From: CAZNER01 sp964572065
Lineage (GTDB): Bacteria; Patescibacteriota; Dojkabacteria; JAHIVN01
Assembly: GCA_964572065.1 (NCBI GenBank)
Contig: CAZNER010000005.1
Coordinates: 1 to 45,615, forward strand
Length of the DNA stretch: 45,615 nucleotides
Direction of reading: 5' to 3'
Shown here: piece by piece, positions 31,644 to 40,139 of the stretch
How positions within the stretch are numbered: position 1 is the stretch's first letter
How the letters are laid out: each line of letters begins with the position of its first letter
Notes under the pieces: generated by a model
The model's input: only the letters and a program-made list of their open reading frames with translations
Databases searched by the model: none
What the model was told of the DNA's origin: nothing
Position numbers and translations under genes: made by a program

Positions 31644-33632
31644 ATGGCAGGTCTATTCTCATTTTTAAAAAAGAATAAATTTCCAAAAGGAAAAACAAAG
31701 GATGGTCGATTGGCTGAGAAAGCAGGTCAGCAGACCGGAGTACCAGTTGTAGGTGCAATTAGAAATGATAATGCTGCAAAATCTGTTGGAGAAAAAGTTA
31801 AGTCTGGAAACAAACTAGAAAGGAGGTCCAAATATTTAAATAAGAAGAAAGGTTTAAATATTGATTCAGAAGAGGAAGCTGTTGAAAGATTTGCAGGTGG
31901 CTTAGTTGATATAAAAGATGTAATTGCACCACCTGCAATTGAAGTTGATTTTAATCATATATTAATTGGGATTAAATTTTTTAGAGTATTATTTGCAACT
32001 GGTTATCCAAAGTTTGTTGGAGCCAATTGGTTATCTTCATTAATTAACTTCGAATTTCCTGTAGATATAAGCACGTTTTATTATCCAGTAGATTCAAGGC
32101 TTGTTATGCAGAGGTTGAAAAGAAAAATAGGAGAGATGGAAGCAACTATTAATATTGATCTTGAAGCAGGAAAAGTTGTTGATCCAAGAGTAAAGGTTGC
32201 TCTTGCTGATGCAAAAGATTTGCAGGAATCTCTAGCAAAGGGGACAGAGAAATTTTTTCATTTTGCGCTTTATATATCTATAAATGCTTCATCACTTGCT
32301 GGGCTGGAAAAAGTATATAAAAATCTTGAGCAGTCATTAGGTGCTATTGGGGTTATTGTTAAACCTTCAACTTTGCAGCAAGAACAAGGATATCAAAGTA
32401 TTATACCTGTAGGGTTGGACAAATTATATTATACCAGGAATATGGATACTACATCTTTAGCAACGACGTTCCCTTTTGTAAGTTCAAATTTGACAATGAA
32501 TAAAGGGGTTTTATATGGAATTAATAAACATAATAAAAGTTTAGTTATATTTGATAGATTTGAACTTGAAAATGCTAATTCAGTTATATTTGCAACTTCG
32601 GGTGCTGGTAAAAGTTACTTAGTAAAACTTGAGGCATTAAGAGGTTTGATGTTTGGAATTGAGAGTATAATTATAGATCCTGAGAAAGAGTATCAAAAGC
32701 TTTGTAAAACAATTGGGGGAGAGTATATTTCATTTACACAAGATGGAGACAAAAAGTTGAATCCTTTTGAATTGTCTGGTGTACAAGAGTCGGATGAAGA
32801 TGAATTGCGTATGAAAATACAGTCTTTACATGGTTTGTTAAAAATAATGCTTGGAGGTAAAGTAACTCCGCAAGAAGGTGCCATTTTAGATAGAGCTTTA
32901 ATACTGACATATAAAGAAAAAGGAATTACACCTGATGTTGAGACTCATAAAAACACTCCACCTTTAATGGAAGATTTATATAAAGTATTACAGGCAATGG
33001 CTGAAAAGGAGGCACATTCAATTGCAATTAGGCTTGAGAAATTTATTAGAGGGAGTGCTGCGGGAATATTTGATAGACAGAGTAGTGTAGATATAAAAAA
33101 TACGTTTACAGTATTTAGTATAAGAGAATTGAGTGACGATCTAAGACCAATTGCAATGTATATGATGCTTGATTTTATATGGAGTAAGGTAAAGAAGGAT
33201 AGAAGGAAACGATTGCTAATTGTTGATGAGGCATGGTTGATGATGCAGTTTGAAGATGCTGCCAAATTTATTCATTCTATAGCAAAAAGAGCCAGAAAAT
33301 ACTGGTTAGGACTTACTACCATTACTCAGGATGTAGAGGATTTTTTAGATACTGATTATGGGAAAGCTATAATAACTAACTCAGCTATTCAGATATTATT
33401 AAAACAAAGCCCAGCTGCTATAGATAGAATCCAAAAGGTATTTTATTTATCTGATGGAGAGAAAAATTTTCTATTATCAGCTGGAATTGGTGAAGGATTA
33501 TTTTTTGCAGGACCAAGCCATGTTGCTATACAGGTTATAGCTTCGGAAAGTGAGCATAAATTGATTACAGCTGACCCTGAAGAATTAGCAAGACAAGCAA
33601 GAGAAGATAGAGAAAAGTTATCTAATAATTAG
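31644..33632 (+). CDS. virB4: VirB4/TraC-family ATPase of a type IV secretion-like system
   Basis: 662 residues. The C-terminal half is a VirB4 ATPase: Walker A FATSGAGKSYLVK (Lys323), IIIDPEKEYQKL, and Walker B RLLIVDEAWLMMQ (Asp528-Glu529), followed by the TTITQDVEDFLDTDYGKAII segment and the ILLKQSPAAIDRI end motif. About 60 N-terminal residues are Lys/Gly-rich and probably unstructured; residues 90-300 are the family's N-terminal membrane-associated domain. It would power transport of protein or DNA, or pilus assembly. No relaxase or coupling protein (VirD4) gene is visible here, so DNA transfer is not indicated. Confidence 0.9.
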   Translation: MAGLFSFLKKNKFPKGKTKDGRLAEKAGQQTGVPVVGAIRNDNAAKSVGEKVKSGNKLERRSKYLNKKKGLNIDSEEEAVERFAGGLVDIKDVIAPPAIEVDFNHILIGIKFFRVLFATGYPKFVGANWLSSLINFEFPVDISTFYYPVDSRLVMQRLKRKIGEMEATINIDLEAGKVVDPRVKVALADAKDLQESLAKGTEKFFHFALYISINASSLAGLEKVYKNLEQSLGAIGVIVKPSTLQQEQGYQSIIPVGLDKLYYTRNMDTTSLATTFPFVSSNLTMNKGVLYGINKHNKSLVIFDRFELENANSVIFATSGAGKSYLVKLEALRGLMFGIESIIIDPEKEYQKLCKTIGGEYISFTQDGDKKLNPFELSGVQESDEDELRMKIQSLHGLLKIMLGGKVTPQEGAILDRALILTYKEKGITPDVETHKNTPPLMEDLYKVLQAMAEKEAHSIAIRLEKFIRGSAAGIFDRQSSVDIKNTFTVFSIRELSDDLRPIAMYMMLDFIWSKVKKDRRKRLLIVDEAWLMMQFEDAAKFIHSIAKRARKYWLGLTTITQDVEDFLDTDYGKAIITNSAIQILLKQSPAAIDRIQKVFYLSDGEKNFLLSAGIGEGLFFAGPSHVAIQVIASESEHKLITADPEELARQAREDREKLSNN

Positions 33633-33653
33633 AAATTTAATGTAATATTTTTA

Positions 33654-34220
33654 ATGAATTTATCTGAAGTCAGTGAAAAAATAAATTCTATAAATGTACC
33701 TTTATATACTTTGATAATCGTTGGGGCTGTAAGTATTTCTCTGATGATATTTCTTTCATTTGTAGTAGTTCGTTTATTTAAGAAGGTAAAAGATTTAAGT
33801 AAGGTTCGTTATGGTTTTGGAGGAAAGCCTATTTTTTCTTTTTTTATAATTATAATTACAATCATAGCAATTCCTTTGACATACTATGCTTCGCAAAATT
33901 CTATAGAAACAATAAAATTAGCAAATGCTGAAAAGGATGTGGTAGTAAAATTTTATAAAGAAAAGAAGACTAAAAGTATATATAGTGTTTCTTTTATGGC
34001 GATTCCAACGATAAACGGTGAATATTGGAGAGATAAAGAGTATGAAATAAAGTGGAAAGTAACAGGAGATTTATCATTTGAGAAGGTTGAAACTCAGAGA
34101 AGTATCGAAAATCCTAGTTACTTTACAAAAGAATTGCCTAAGGGGGTTTATGATGTAGAAGTGTTTGTTGAAAGTGAAAAATTTAAAGTTGTAAAAACAA
34201 AAGATTTGGTTATTAATTAG
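33654..34220 (+). CDS. Unrecognised two-TM protein of the secretion module
   Basis: 188 residues. Two membrane segments (about 16-40 and 60-80) are joined by a short basic loop, followed by about 105 residues that look beta-rich and outside the membrane (WKVTGDLSFEKVETQ, LPKGVYDVEVFVESE). It lies 21 bases after virB4 and 7 before the CAP gene, so it is almost surely co-transcribed. I do not recognise the family. Its place suggests a structural or assembly part of the apparatus. Confidence 0.7.
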   Translation: MNLSEVSEKINSINVPLYTLIIVGAVSISLMIFLSFVVVRLFKKVKDLSKVRYGFGGKPIFSFFIIIITIIAIPLTYYASQNSIETIKLANAEKDVVVKFYKEKKTKSIYSVSFMAIPTINGEYWRDKEYEIKWKVTGDLSFEKVETQRSIENPSYFTKELPKGVYDVEVFVESEKFKVVKTKDLVIN

Positions 34221-34227
34221 ATATTAA

Positions 34228-35664
34228 ATGAAGAAAATAAAGATATTGAAACGGATAAAAAGAAACTTACCAAGAGTTGTAAGGTCTAAGTCTCTTACTG
34301 TGATAATTTTATTAGTTGCAGTTTTTAATATTATTGGAGTAAAGATATTACCAAATAATGTTGTATCCGTTTATGCTGCAGATATAAATACAAACGAACT
34401 GGTTAATCTTGCCAATTCTGAGAGAAATACTAGGGGTCTGAATCCATTGATTATAGATTCACGTCTAATTAATGCTGCAAAGGCAAAAGGAGATGATATG
34501 ATAGCTAAAGATTATTGGTCTCATTATGGACCAAATGGAGAATCTCCTTGGGATTTTATTATTGCTACTGGGTATGAATATACATATGCTGGGGAAAATT
34601 TAGCAAAGGATTTTTCATCTACAGTTCCTATTCATAATGCTTGGATGGCTAGCCCATCACATAGAGATAATATTATAAATTCAAATTTTGAAAATATAGG
34701 TATATCTTTAGTAACAGGAGAATTTCAGGGTTCTGAGACAACAATTGTTGTTCAGATGTTTGGAACAACTCAGGTGGAATATAGCACAGCAGATTATTTA
34801 TCTGAGAGTGAGGTATCATTACCTGAGACAGGAGAGAAGGGAGATTTAGAGGCTCCAATAATAACAGATCCGAAAGATGGGGAAATATTGAATTCAGGAG
34901 CTTTTACAGTAAGAGGAGTAGCTAACGAAGGTAATGAAGTTGAAATTTATGATAACAACGATGTTATTGATAGAACAGAAATACAGTCCTCTGGATTTGT
35001 TTTTGAGAAAGAAGATGATTATACGGAAGGAAGCCATAATATTTATGCCAGGTCATATGATAATGATAATAATTATAGTAATTATTCAAATTATATTAAT
35101 GTGACAGTAGATACTATTAGCCCTAGGATCGTTGGAGATTCATTAAGGTTCGAATATAGTGAGTTTGGTTCAGATTTTAAAAATTATATTTTTTCAGTCG
35201 AAATAGAGGATAATCCAACTGAAGTGATTGGGAAATATATTGAAGAGCAAATAAATTTCAGTTATGTTAATGATAAATGGCAGTGTGTAATAAACGAGAA
35301 TAGTGAAGTGTTAGGTGATTTAAAAGTTACCGCTTCAGATGATGCTGGGAATGAAGATAATCTGTCAGTTAGAAGTGATGAGTTGAACGATTTAATAGAC
35401 AGCCAGCTATTAGAGCAAAAGGCAAGTTTTAGTTTTGATAAATGGATAGTTGAAAATATATTATCGAGAATAATGACACGAAGTTTACAAGGTAGGGTTA
35501 ATTTCATAATTGCATTTATAATGATCATATTATTATCTATTGAGCAGTTATTATTGCGAAAAACTGGATTAACAAAAGATAGATCGAGTTCATTGCTCCA
35601 TTTACCTGTCTTTATTATATTAATCTTCGTCGGATTATTAGGAGGCGGAGGTGAAATATTATAA
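34228..35664 (+). CDS. Membrane-anchored CAP/SCP-domain protein with Ig-like domains
   Basis: 478 residues. A basic start and a hydrophobic segment (about 24-43) ending near AYAADI could be a signal peptide or anchor. Residues 55-182 are a CAP (SCP/PR1) domain: LANSERNTRGLNPLI, His99 in YWSHYGPNG, Glu123 in YAGENLAKD, and His145 in SPSHRDNI. LPETG lies at 198-202. Bacterial Ig-like beta repeats (about 205-300 and 300-375) follow, the first with APIITDPKDGEILNSG. The C-terminus has two membrane segments (about 424-441 and 459-475). CAP domains bind lipids or act on the cell surface; in a CPR cell this may aid host contact. Confidence 0.8.
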   Translation: MKKIKILKRIKRNLPRVVRSKSLTVIILLVAVFNIIGVKILPNNVVSVYAADINTNELVNLANSERNTRGLNPLIIDSRLINAAKAKGDDMIAKDYWSHYGPNGESPWDFIIATGYEYTYAGENLAKDFSSTVPIHNAWMASPSHRDNIINSNFENIGISLVTGEFQGSETTIVVQMFGTTQVEYSTADYLSESEVSLPETGEKGDLEAPIITDPKDGEILNSGAFTVRGVANEGNEVEIYDNNDVIDRTEIQSSGFVFEKEDDYTEGSHNIYARSYDNDNNYSNYSNYINVTVDTISPRIVGDSLRFEYSEFGSDFKNYIFSVEIEDNPTEVIGKYIEEQINFSYVNDKWQCVINENSEVLGDLKVTASDDAGNEDNLSVRSDELNDLIDSQLLEQKASFSFDKWIVENILSRIMTRSLQGRVNFIIAFIMIILLSIEQLLLRKTGLTKDRSSSLLHLPVFIILIFVGLLGGGGEIL

Positions 35665-35682
35665 AATATATTAAAGCTATTC

Positions 35683-36513
35683 TTGATGAAGAAATTATTT
35701 TGTTTTATATATAAAAGAAAAAGAACTATTTTTCATGCAATTGCAACCGGTTTAGGATTGCTCTTATCAATACATTTGTTAAAAGATTATGGAAATGAGA
35801 AATTTATTATAACTATAGTCGCTACAAGCCTAATATTATTCCTAGAAATTTATTTAAACTGGCGTTTCGCTACAAAAGTACTGAGACAAATAGATATGCC
35901 AAGTATAAATGTATATAATTTGTGGGGACACTTGATTAACCATATTACTTTACCATTGCTCTTATTCTATTCTGTGGCTGGATTTATATATTTTAATAGT
36001 GATGATTTAGTTAGGATAATTTCTATTTTATTTCTAATTGTGATTAACCTTATCTTTTTTATAAATGTAAGGTCATATTATTCTGATAAATTTAAAATGG
36101 AAGAGAAGACTAGATACATTTATGATGTGATTAAACTTATAATTTTCTTTTTTAGTATTAATCTTATTCTACATATAAGAATGATCTTTCAGATTAATTC
36201 CTGGATTATAGGTGTTTTTGTATGTTTTATCTCATTAATATTATATATCTTGATAATTTATAGAAAAATACAGGTTAATATAAATACTATTACTTATGTT
36301 ATTGTTGTTTCGTTTGTGATTTCCGTTTTATATATGATTCTAGATATAACAGGATATTTCTTTTTGGGTATTAATATAGTTATCTTTTTACTTTTTTATA
36401 TCTTTTTGTCTATTTTACACCATAAATTAGAAAGAACATTAACAGTTAAAGTATTTACCGAGTACTTATTAATATTAATTTTAGCACTATTATTATTCGG
36501 GGGGTTATTTTAA
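35683..36513 (+). CDS. Unrecognised polytopic membrane protein
   Basis: 276 residues, very rich in Ile, Leu and Phe, with about seven to nine membrane segments beginning after the basic start MMKKLFCFIYKRKRT. No conserved charged motif stands out. It starts 18 bases after the CAP gene and may be part of the same unit, but it may also be unrelated to secretion. Start: ATGATG, either codon possible. Confidence 0.6.
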   Translation: MMKKLFCFIYKRKRTIFHAIATGLGLLLSIHLLKDYGNEKFIITIVATSLILFLEIYLNWRFATKVLRQIDMPSINVYNLWGHLINHITLPLLLFYSVAGFIYFNSDDLVRIISILFLIVINLIFFINVRSYYSDKFKMEEKTRYIYDVIKLIIFFFSINLILHIRMIFQINSWIIGVFVCFISLILYILIIYRKIQVNINTITYVIVVSFVISVLYMILDITGYFFLGINIVIFLLFYIFLSILHHKLERTLTVKVFTEYLLILILALLLFGGLF

Positions 36514-36535
36514 ATAACTTTATTTATATTTAATT

Positions 36536-37123
36536 ATGAAAATAATATTTACTGGAAGAGGAGTTAAAGTAACAAAAGGAATAAGGGCCAAAGTGCAAGA
36601 AATGATGAGTAAACATAAAAAGTTGCTCAGAAAAGTTAATAAGATTGATGTAGAGTTGAAGCATTCTAAACCGCATCGAGGTATTGATACGGATATTAAA
36701 TTAGAGATTACAGTTACTATGCCTAGGGCATTAATAAGAGTAGAAGAAAAAGGAAGTGATTTATATACAATTGTAGATGGGATTGACCCAATATTAAGAA
36801 GACGATTAATACGATATCATGATCATGAGAAGAAACTTGAGGGTAAGGAATCATGGAGAACATTAGAGAATAAAAAATTTGAGAAAGAAATAGAGAATAT
36901 AAAAGAAGACGATTATGTTGGTGCTTCAGACGTCAAGCCAGTTATAACAAGATATAAAGAATATAGTAAAAATTCTCCTATGTATCCGGCTGAGGCTATA
37001 GAAAGAATGGAGTTGTTGGGACATGAAGCTTTTTTGTTTAAGAATATTGAGAATGGGAAATATGCTATGGTTTATAAGAAAAGTGATGGTACGTATGGTT
37101 TAGTAGAACCTAAGGAGAGTTAA
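36536..37123 (+). CDS. hpf: Ribosome hibernation promoting factor, long form
   Basis: 195 residues. The N-terminal S30AE/YfiA domain (1-100) starts MKIIFTGRGVKVTKGIRAKV and shows VEEKGSDLYTIVDGIDPI. The C-terminal dimerisation domain (about 130-190) has VITRYKEYSKNSPMYPAEA and GHEAFLFKNIENGKYAMVYK (in part), typical of long HPF, which pairs 70S ribosomes into 100S particles at rest. Confidence 0.93.
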   Translation: MKIIFTGRGVKVTKGIRAKVQEMMSKHKKLLRKVNKIDVELKHSKPHRGIDTDIKLEITVTMPRALIRVEEKGSDLYTIVDGIDPILRRRLIRYHDHEKKLEGKESWRTLENKKFEKEIENIKEDDYVGASDVKPVITRYKEYSKNSPMYPAEAIERMELLGHEAFLFKNIENGKYAMVYKKSDGTYGLVEPKES

Positions 37124-37140
37124 ATTATTAAATTGATAAA

Positions 37141-38352
37141 TTGAAGATTGCTCAAGTGTGTCCTTACAATTTTTTTAGATCAGGAGGAGTTCAGAGTCAT
37201 ATAGAATTCCTTTCAAATGAATTGCGAAATCGAGGACATGAAGTTAAGGTAATAGCTCCTGGAGTTGAAGGGATAAAAAATAATAGAGATGATGTTATAC
37301 TTTTGGGTTCATCATTAAAAGTATCAATTAATAGAACTCAAGGTGAGCTTAGTGTTGCAGGTAGAAATTTAAATGGATTTATAGAGGAAATGCTTGAGAG
37401 AGAAAAGTTTGATATATTGCATTTCCATGAACCAGAGATGCCTATTTTACCAATACAAGTATTACTAAAATCAAATTCAATAAATATAGCTACTTTTCAT
37501 GCAGCTTTACCTAAGACAATAGTTGGAAAATCTATAGAAATGGCATCAATGGCTTTTATAGAATCAATAGTTGATAGACTTGATGGAATAATAGCTGTTT
37601 CTGAAGTTCCAGCAAAACGCTTGTCCAAGATGTATAAGGGAAGGATAAATATTATTCCAAATGGTATAGATTTAAGAGTATTCAATACGAAGAATAGGCC
37701 GTTTGAGGAATACCTAGACGGTAAGGTAAATATATTATTCTTAGGGAGGCTTGATAAGAGGAAAGGTGTGATTTATCTAGTTAAGGCTTTTAGGAAGCTA
37801 CAGAAAGAATTCGGGAATGTAAGACTAATAATTGCAGGAAAGGGTGATGAATCAAAAAAATTAGAATCTTATGTAAAAAAACATAAATTGGATAATATTA
37901 AGCTATTAGGTTTTGTAAAAGAGGAGGATAAACCAAGATTATATGCCAGCTGTGATATTTTTTGTTCACCTGCTTTGTATGGTGAGAGTTTAGGTATAGT
38001 ATTATTAGAGGCAATGGCTACTGGTAAGTCTGTTGTTGCTTATGCAAATCCAGGTTATAAAACAGTTTTAAAAAATAGAGGTTCATTATTTCTTGTGAAG
38101 CCCAAGAATATAAAAGGATTAAAAGAAAAACTGCTTGTTTTATCTAAAGATAGGGAATTAAGAAATTTTATGGGAAGATGGGGGATAGGAGAAGTAAAAA
38201 ATTACTCTTGGACTAAAGTAACTAATGAAATAATAAGTTTATATAGTAAATCTTTGAATAGTAAAAGAGGTATGGAAGGTAATGTTGAGCAGAAACAAAG
38301 TAATTTAAAGAGATTAGTTTTTAGATTAAAGAAGATTTTTAATAATGTTTGA
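37141..38352 (+). CDS. GT4-family glycosyltransferase
   Basis: 403 residues, TTG start. GT-B fold: N-terminal KIAQVCPYNFFRSGGVQSHI binds the acceptor; the C-terminal domain has FLGRLDKRKGVIYLVKAF and the EX7E donor motif ESLGIVLLEAMATGK. It resembles PimA-like mannosyltransferases, which glycosylate lipid carriers; the exact sugar is unknown. It lies 3 bases before a second, similar gene (38356), a likely duplication that has diverged. Confidence 0.88.
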   Translation: MKIAQVCPYNFFRSGGVQSHIEFLSNELRNRGHEVKVIAPGVEGIKNNRDDVILLGSSLKVSINRTQGELSVAGRNLNGFIEEMLEREKFDILHFHEPEMPILPIQVLLKSNSINIATFHAALPKTIVGKSIEMASMAFIESIVDRLDGIIAVSEVPAKRLSKMYKGRINIIPNGIDLRVFNTKNRPFEEYLDGKVNILFLGRLDKRKGVIYLVKAFRKLQKEFGNVRLIIAGKGDESKKLESYVKKHKLDNIKLLGFVKEEDKPRLYASCDIFCSPALYGESLGIVLLEAMATGKSVVAYANPGYKTVLKNRGSLFLVKPKNIKGLKEKLLVLSKDRELRNFMGRWGIGEVKNYSWTKVTNEIISLYSKSLNSKRGMEGNVEQKQSNLKRLVFRLKKIFNNV

Positions 38353-38355
38353 AAT

Positions 38356-39468
38356 ATGAAAATCGGATTAGTACTCGATACAACTTTAGATAGTGATGCC
38401 GGTGTACAACAATATTTTAAGGGATTAGCGAGGTTTTTGATCAGTAAAGGACACCATATTAAATTTCTAGTTCCTCCTTCACAAAATAATAAAGAATTCA
38501 AAGACAGGATAGTATCATTTGGTAAAGAGATTGTTTTGAAAGGAAATGCAAATACCGTTAGAACAGTAATATTTACGAGAAAGAGCAAGATAAGAAGAGT
38601 ATTAAAGAAAGAACAGTTTGATGTATTAAATATTGCCGCGCCTTTTTCGCCGTTTCTAGGTGCAAAAATTTTAAGAGAAGCGAATTGTCCAATTGTCTCG
38701 ACATATTTAGTATATGGGAAAAGTTTTTTTAATAGAATTGGAGGTCTGTTTTTAAAAATTGTATTAGGTGGAGTCTATAGGCGGATTGATTCTTTTATAG
38801 CAGTTTCAGATGCAGCAGAAAGAGAAGCACGAGTTGTTATTCCTGGTGATTATAAATTGATACCTATAGGTATCAATTTAGATAAATATAATGAAGGTGT
38901 TGAATCAATTAGGAAATACAGCAATGATGGGATGAAGAATATTGTGTCTTTAGGTAGGTTTGAAAAAAGGAAAGGTCAAATTTATCTGGTTAGAGCTTTT
39001 AAGAAAGTTAAAAAAGTAGTAAAAAATGCAAGGCTTATTTTAATTGGTGACGGTCCTGAAAAGAAAAAAATTAAAAAAGCTATAGATAATCTAGCATTGG
39101 ATGATGTAGTTCTTACTGGATATATACCTGAAAGGTTAAAATCTAATTACTATGCAAGTGCTGATCTGTGTGTTTTCCCTTCTTTATATGGGGAATCTTT
39201 CGGAGTAGTATTAATTGAGGCTATGGCATCTGGCAAAGCAACAGTAACCTATGCAAATAAAGGTTACAGATATGTTTTGAGGGATATTCCAGATTTATTA
39301 GTTGAAAATAAGAATATAGATAAACTTGCTGAGAAAATAATTGATTTATTACAAGATGATAAATTAAGGAAAGAATGTGAGAATAGGTGTCTTCAAGAAG
39401 TAAAAAAATTCTCATGGAAAAATGTAGGAGAGGAGATACTGAAAGAATATAGGAGAGTAATTACATAA
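38356..39468 (+). CDS. GT4-family glycosyltransferase (second copy)
   Basis: 370 residues with the same domain order as its upstream neighbour: KIGLVLDTTLDSDAGVQQYF, then VSLGRFEKRKGQIYLVRAF and ESFGVVLIEAMASGKATV. The two are clearly related but not close. They probably act in turn on one glycolipid or envelope polysaccharide. Confidence 0.88.
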   Translation: MKIGLVLDTTLDSDAGVQQYFKGLARFLISKGHHIKFLVPPSQNNKEFKDRIVSFGKEIVLKGNANTVRTVIFTRKSKIRRVLKKEQFDVLNIAAPFSPFLGAKILREANCPIVSTYLVYGKSFFNRIGGLFLKIVLGGVYRRIDSFIAVSDAAEREARVVIPGDYKLIPIGINLDKYNEGVESIRKYSNDGMKNIVSLGRFEKRKGQIYLVRAFKKVKKVVKNARLILIGDGPEKKKIKKAIDNLALDDVVLTGYIPERLKSNYYASADLCVFPSLYGESFGVVLIEAMASGKATVTYANKGYRYVLRDIPDLLVENKNIDKLAEKIIDLLQDDKLRKECENRCLQEVKKFSWKNVGEEILKEYRRVIT

Positions 39469-39484
39469 TATAAATACTATAATA

Positions 39485-40138
39485 ATGCGTTTATTTATTG
39501 GTATATTCCCACCTAAGGAGATATTGGATTCTTTTGTTGAGATTCAAAATGGATTAGATCAATTCAAGAACTATATACGTTTTACTAAGAAAGAAAATAT
39601 ACATATAACTGTGAAGTATCTTGGGGATGATATTTCAAAAGACTCTTTAAACGGAATTATTAAAGATGTTAGAAAAGTTACAAATAAGACGGAGGCTTTT
39701 GATATTAGATTAAAAAGTATTAGATATGGATTTCCGGGTAGAAGATGGCCGCGGATAATGTATATATCTATATATAGATCTTTAGAGTTGAATACTATAT
39801 TAAGTAAAATAAACGATAAGCTTAATTGTTATAATGATATACATAAGGAAAAATATGATTTATCATCGATGTATCATTTCACTTTAGCTAGGTCAAAGAA
39901 AGGTTTAACTAGGGAGGTAATTCTTGATATTAGAAAAAGAATAGAAAAAATAGATCTATGGGATGGTTTCCATGTAAATAAATTAGGACTAATAAGTAGT
40001 AAATTAGATAATAATGGACCTTTGTATAAAAATATAGAATCTTTTAGTTTAGAGGAATTTTTAAATTTAATTTATTTTCTACTTAGGAATATATATGATA
40101 AAATTTATAGCTATTTATTTTTAATGGTTAGGAGTTAA
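39485..40138 (+). CDS. thpR: RNA 2',3'-cyclic phosphodiesterase (2H family)
   Basis: 217 residues. Two catalytic HxT motifs are visible: HIT at 40-42 (ENIHITVKYLGD) and HFT at 131-133 (MYHFTLARSKKG). This is the ThpR/LigT signature; such enzymes open 2',3'-cyclic phosphates on RNA. The C-terminal 25 residues are hydrophobic (LIYFLLRNIY) and go beyond the usual fold. It ends one base before secA. Confidence 0.85.
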   Translation: MRLFIGIFPPKEILDSFVEIQNGLDQFKNYIRFTKKENIHITVKYLGDDISKDSLNGIIKDVRKVTNKTEAFDIRLKSIRYGFPGRRWPRIMYISIYRSLELNTILSKINDKLNCYNDIHKEKYDLSSMYHFTLARSKKGLTREVILDIRKRIEKIDLWDGFHVNKLGLISSKLDNNGPLYKNIESFSLEEFLNLIYFLLRNIYDKIYSYLFLMVRS

Positions 40139-40139
40139 A

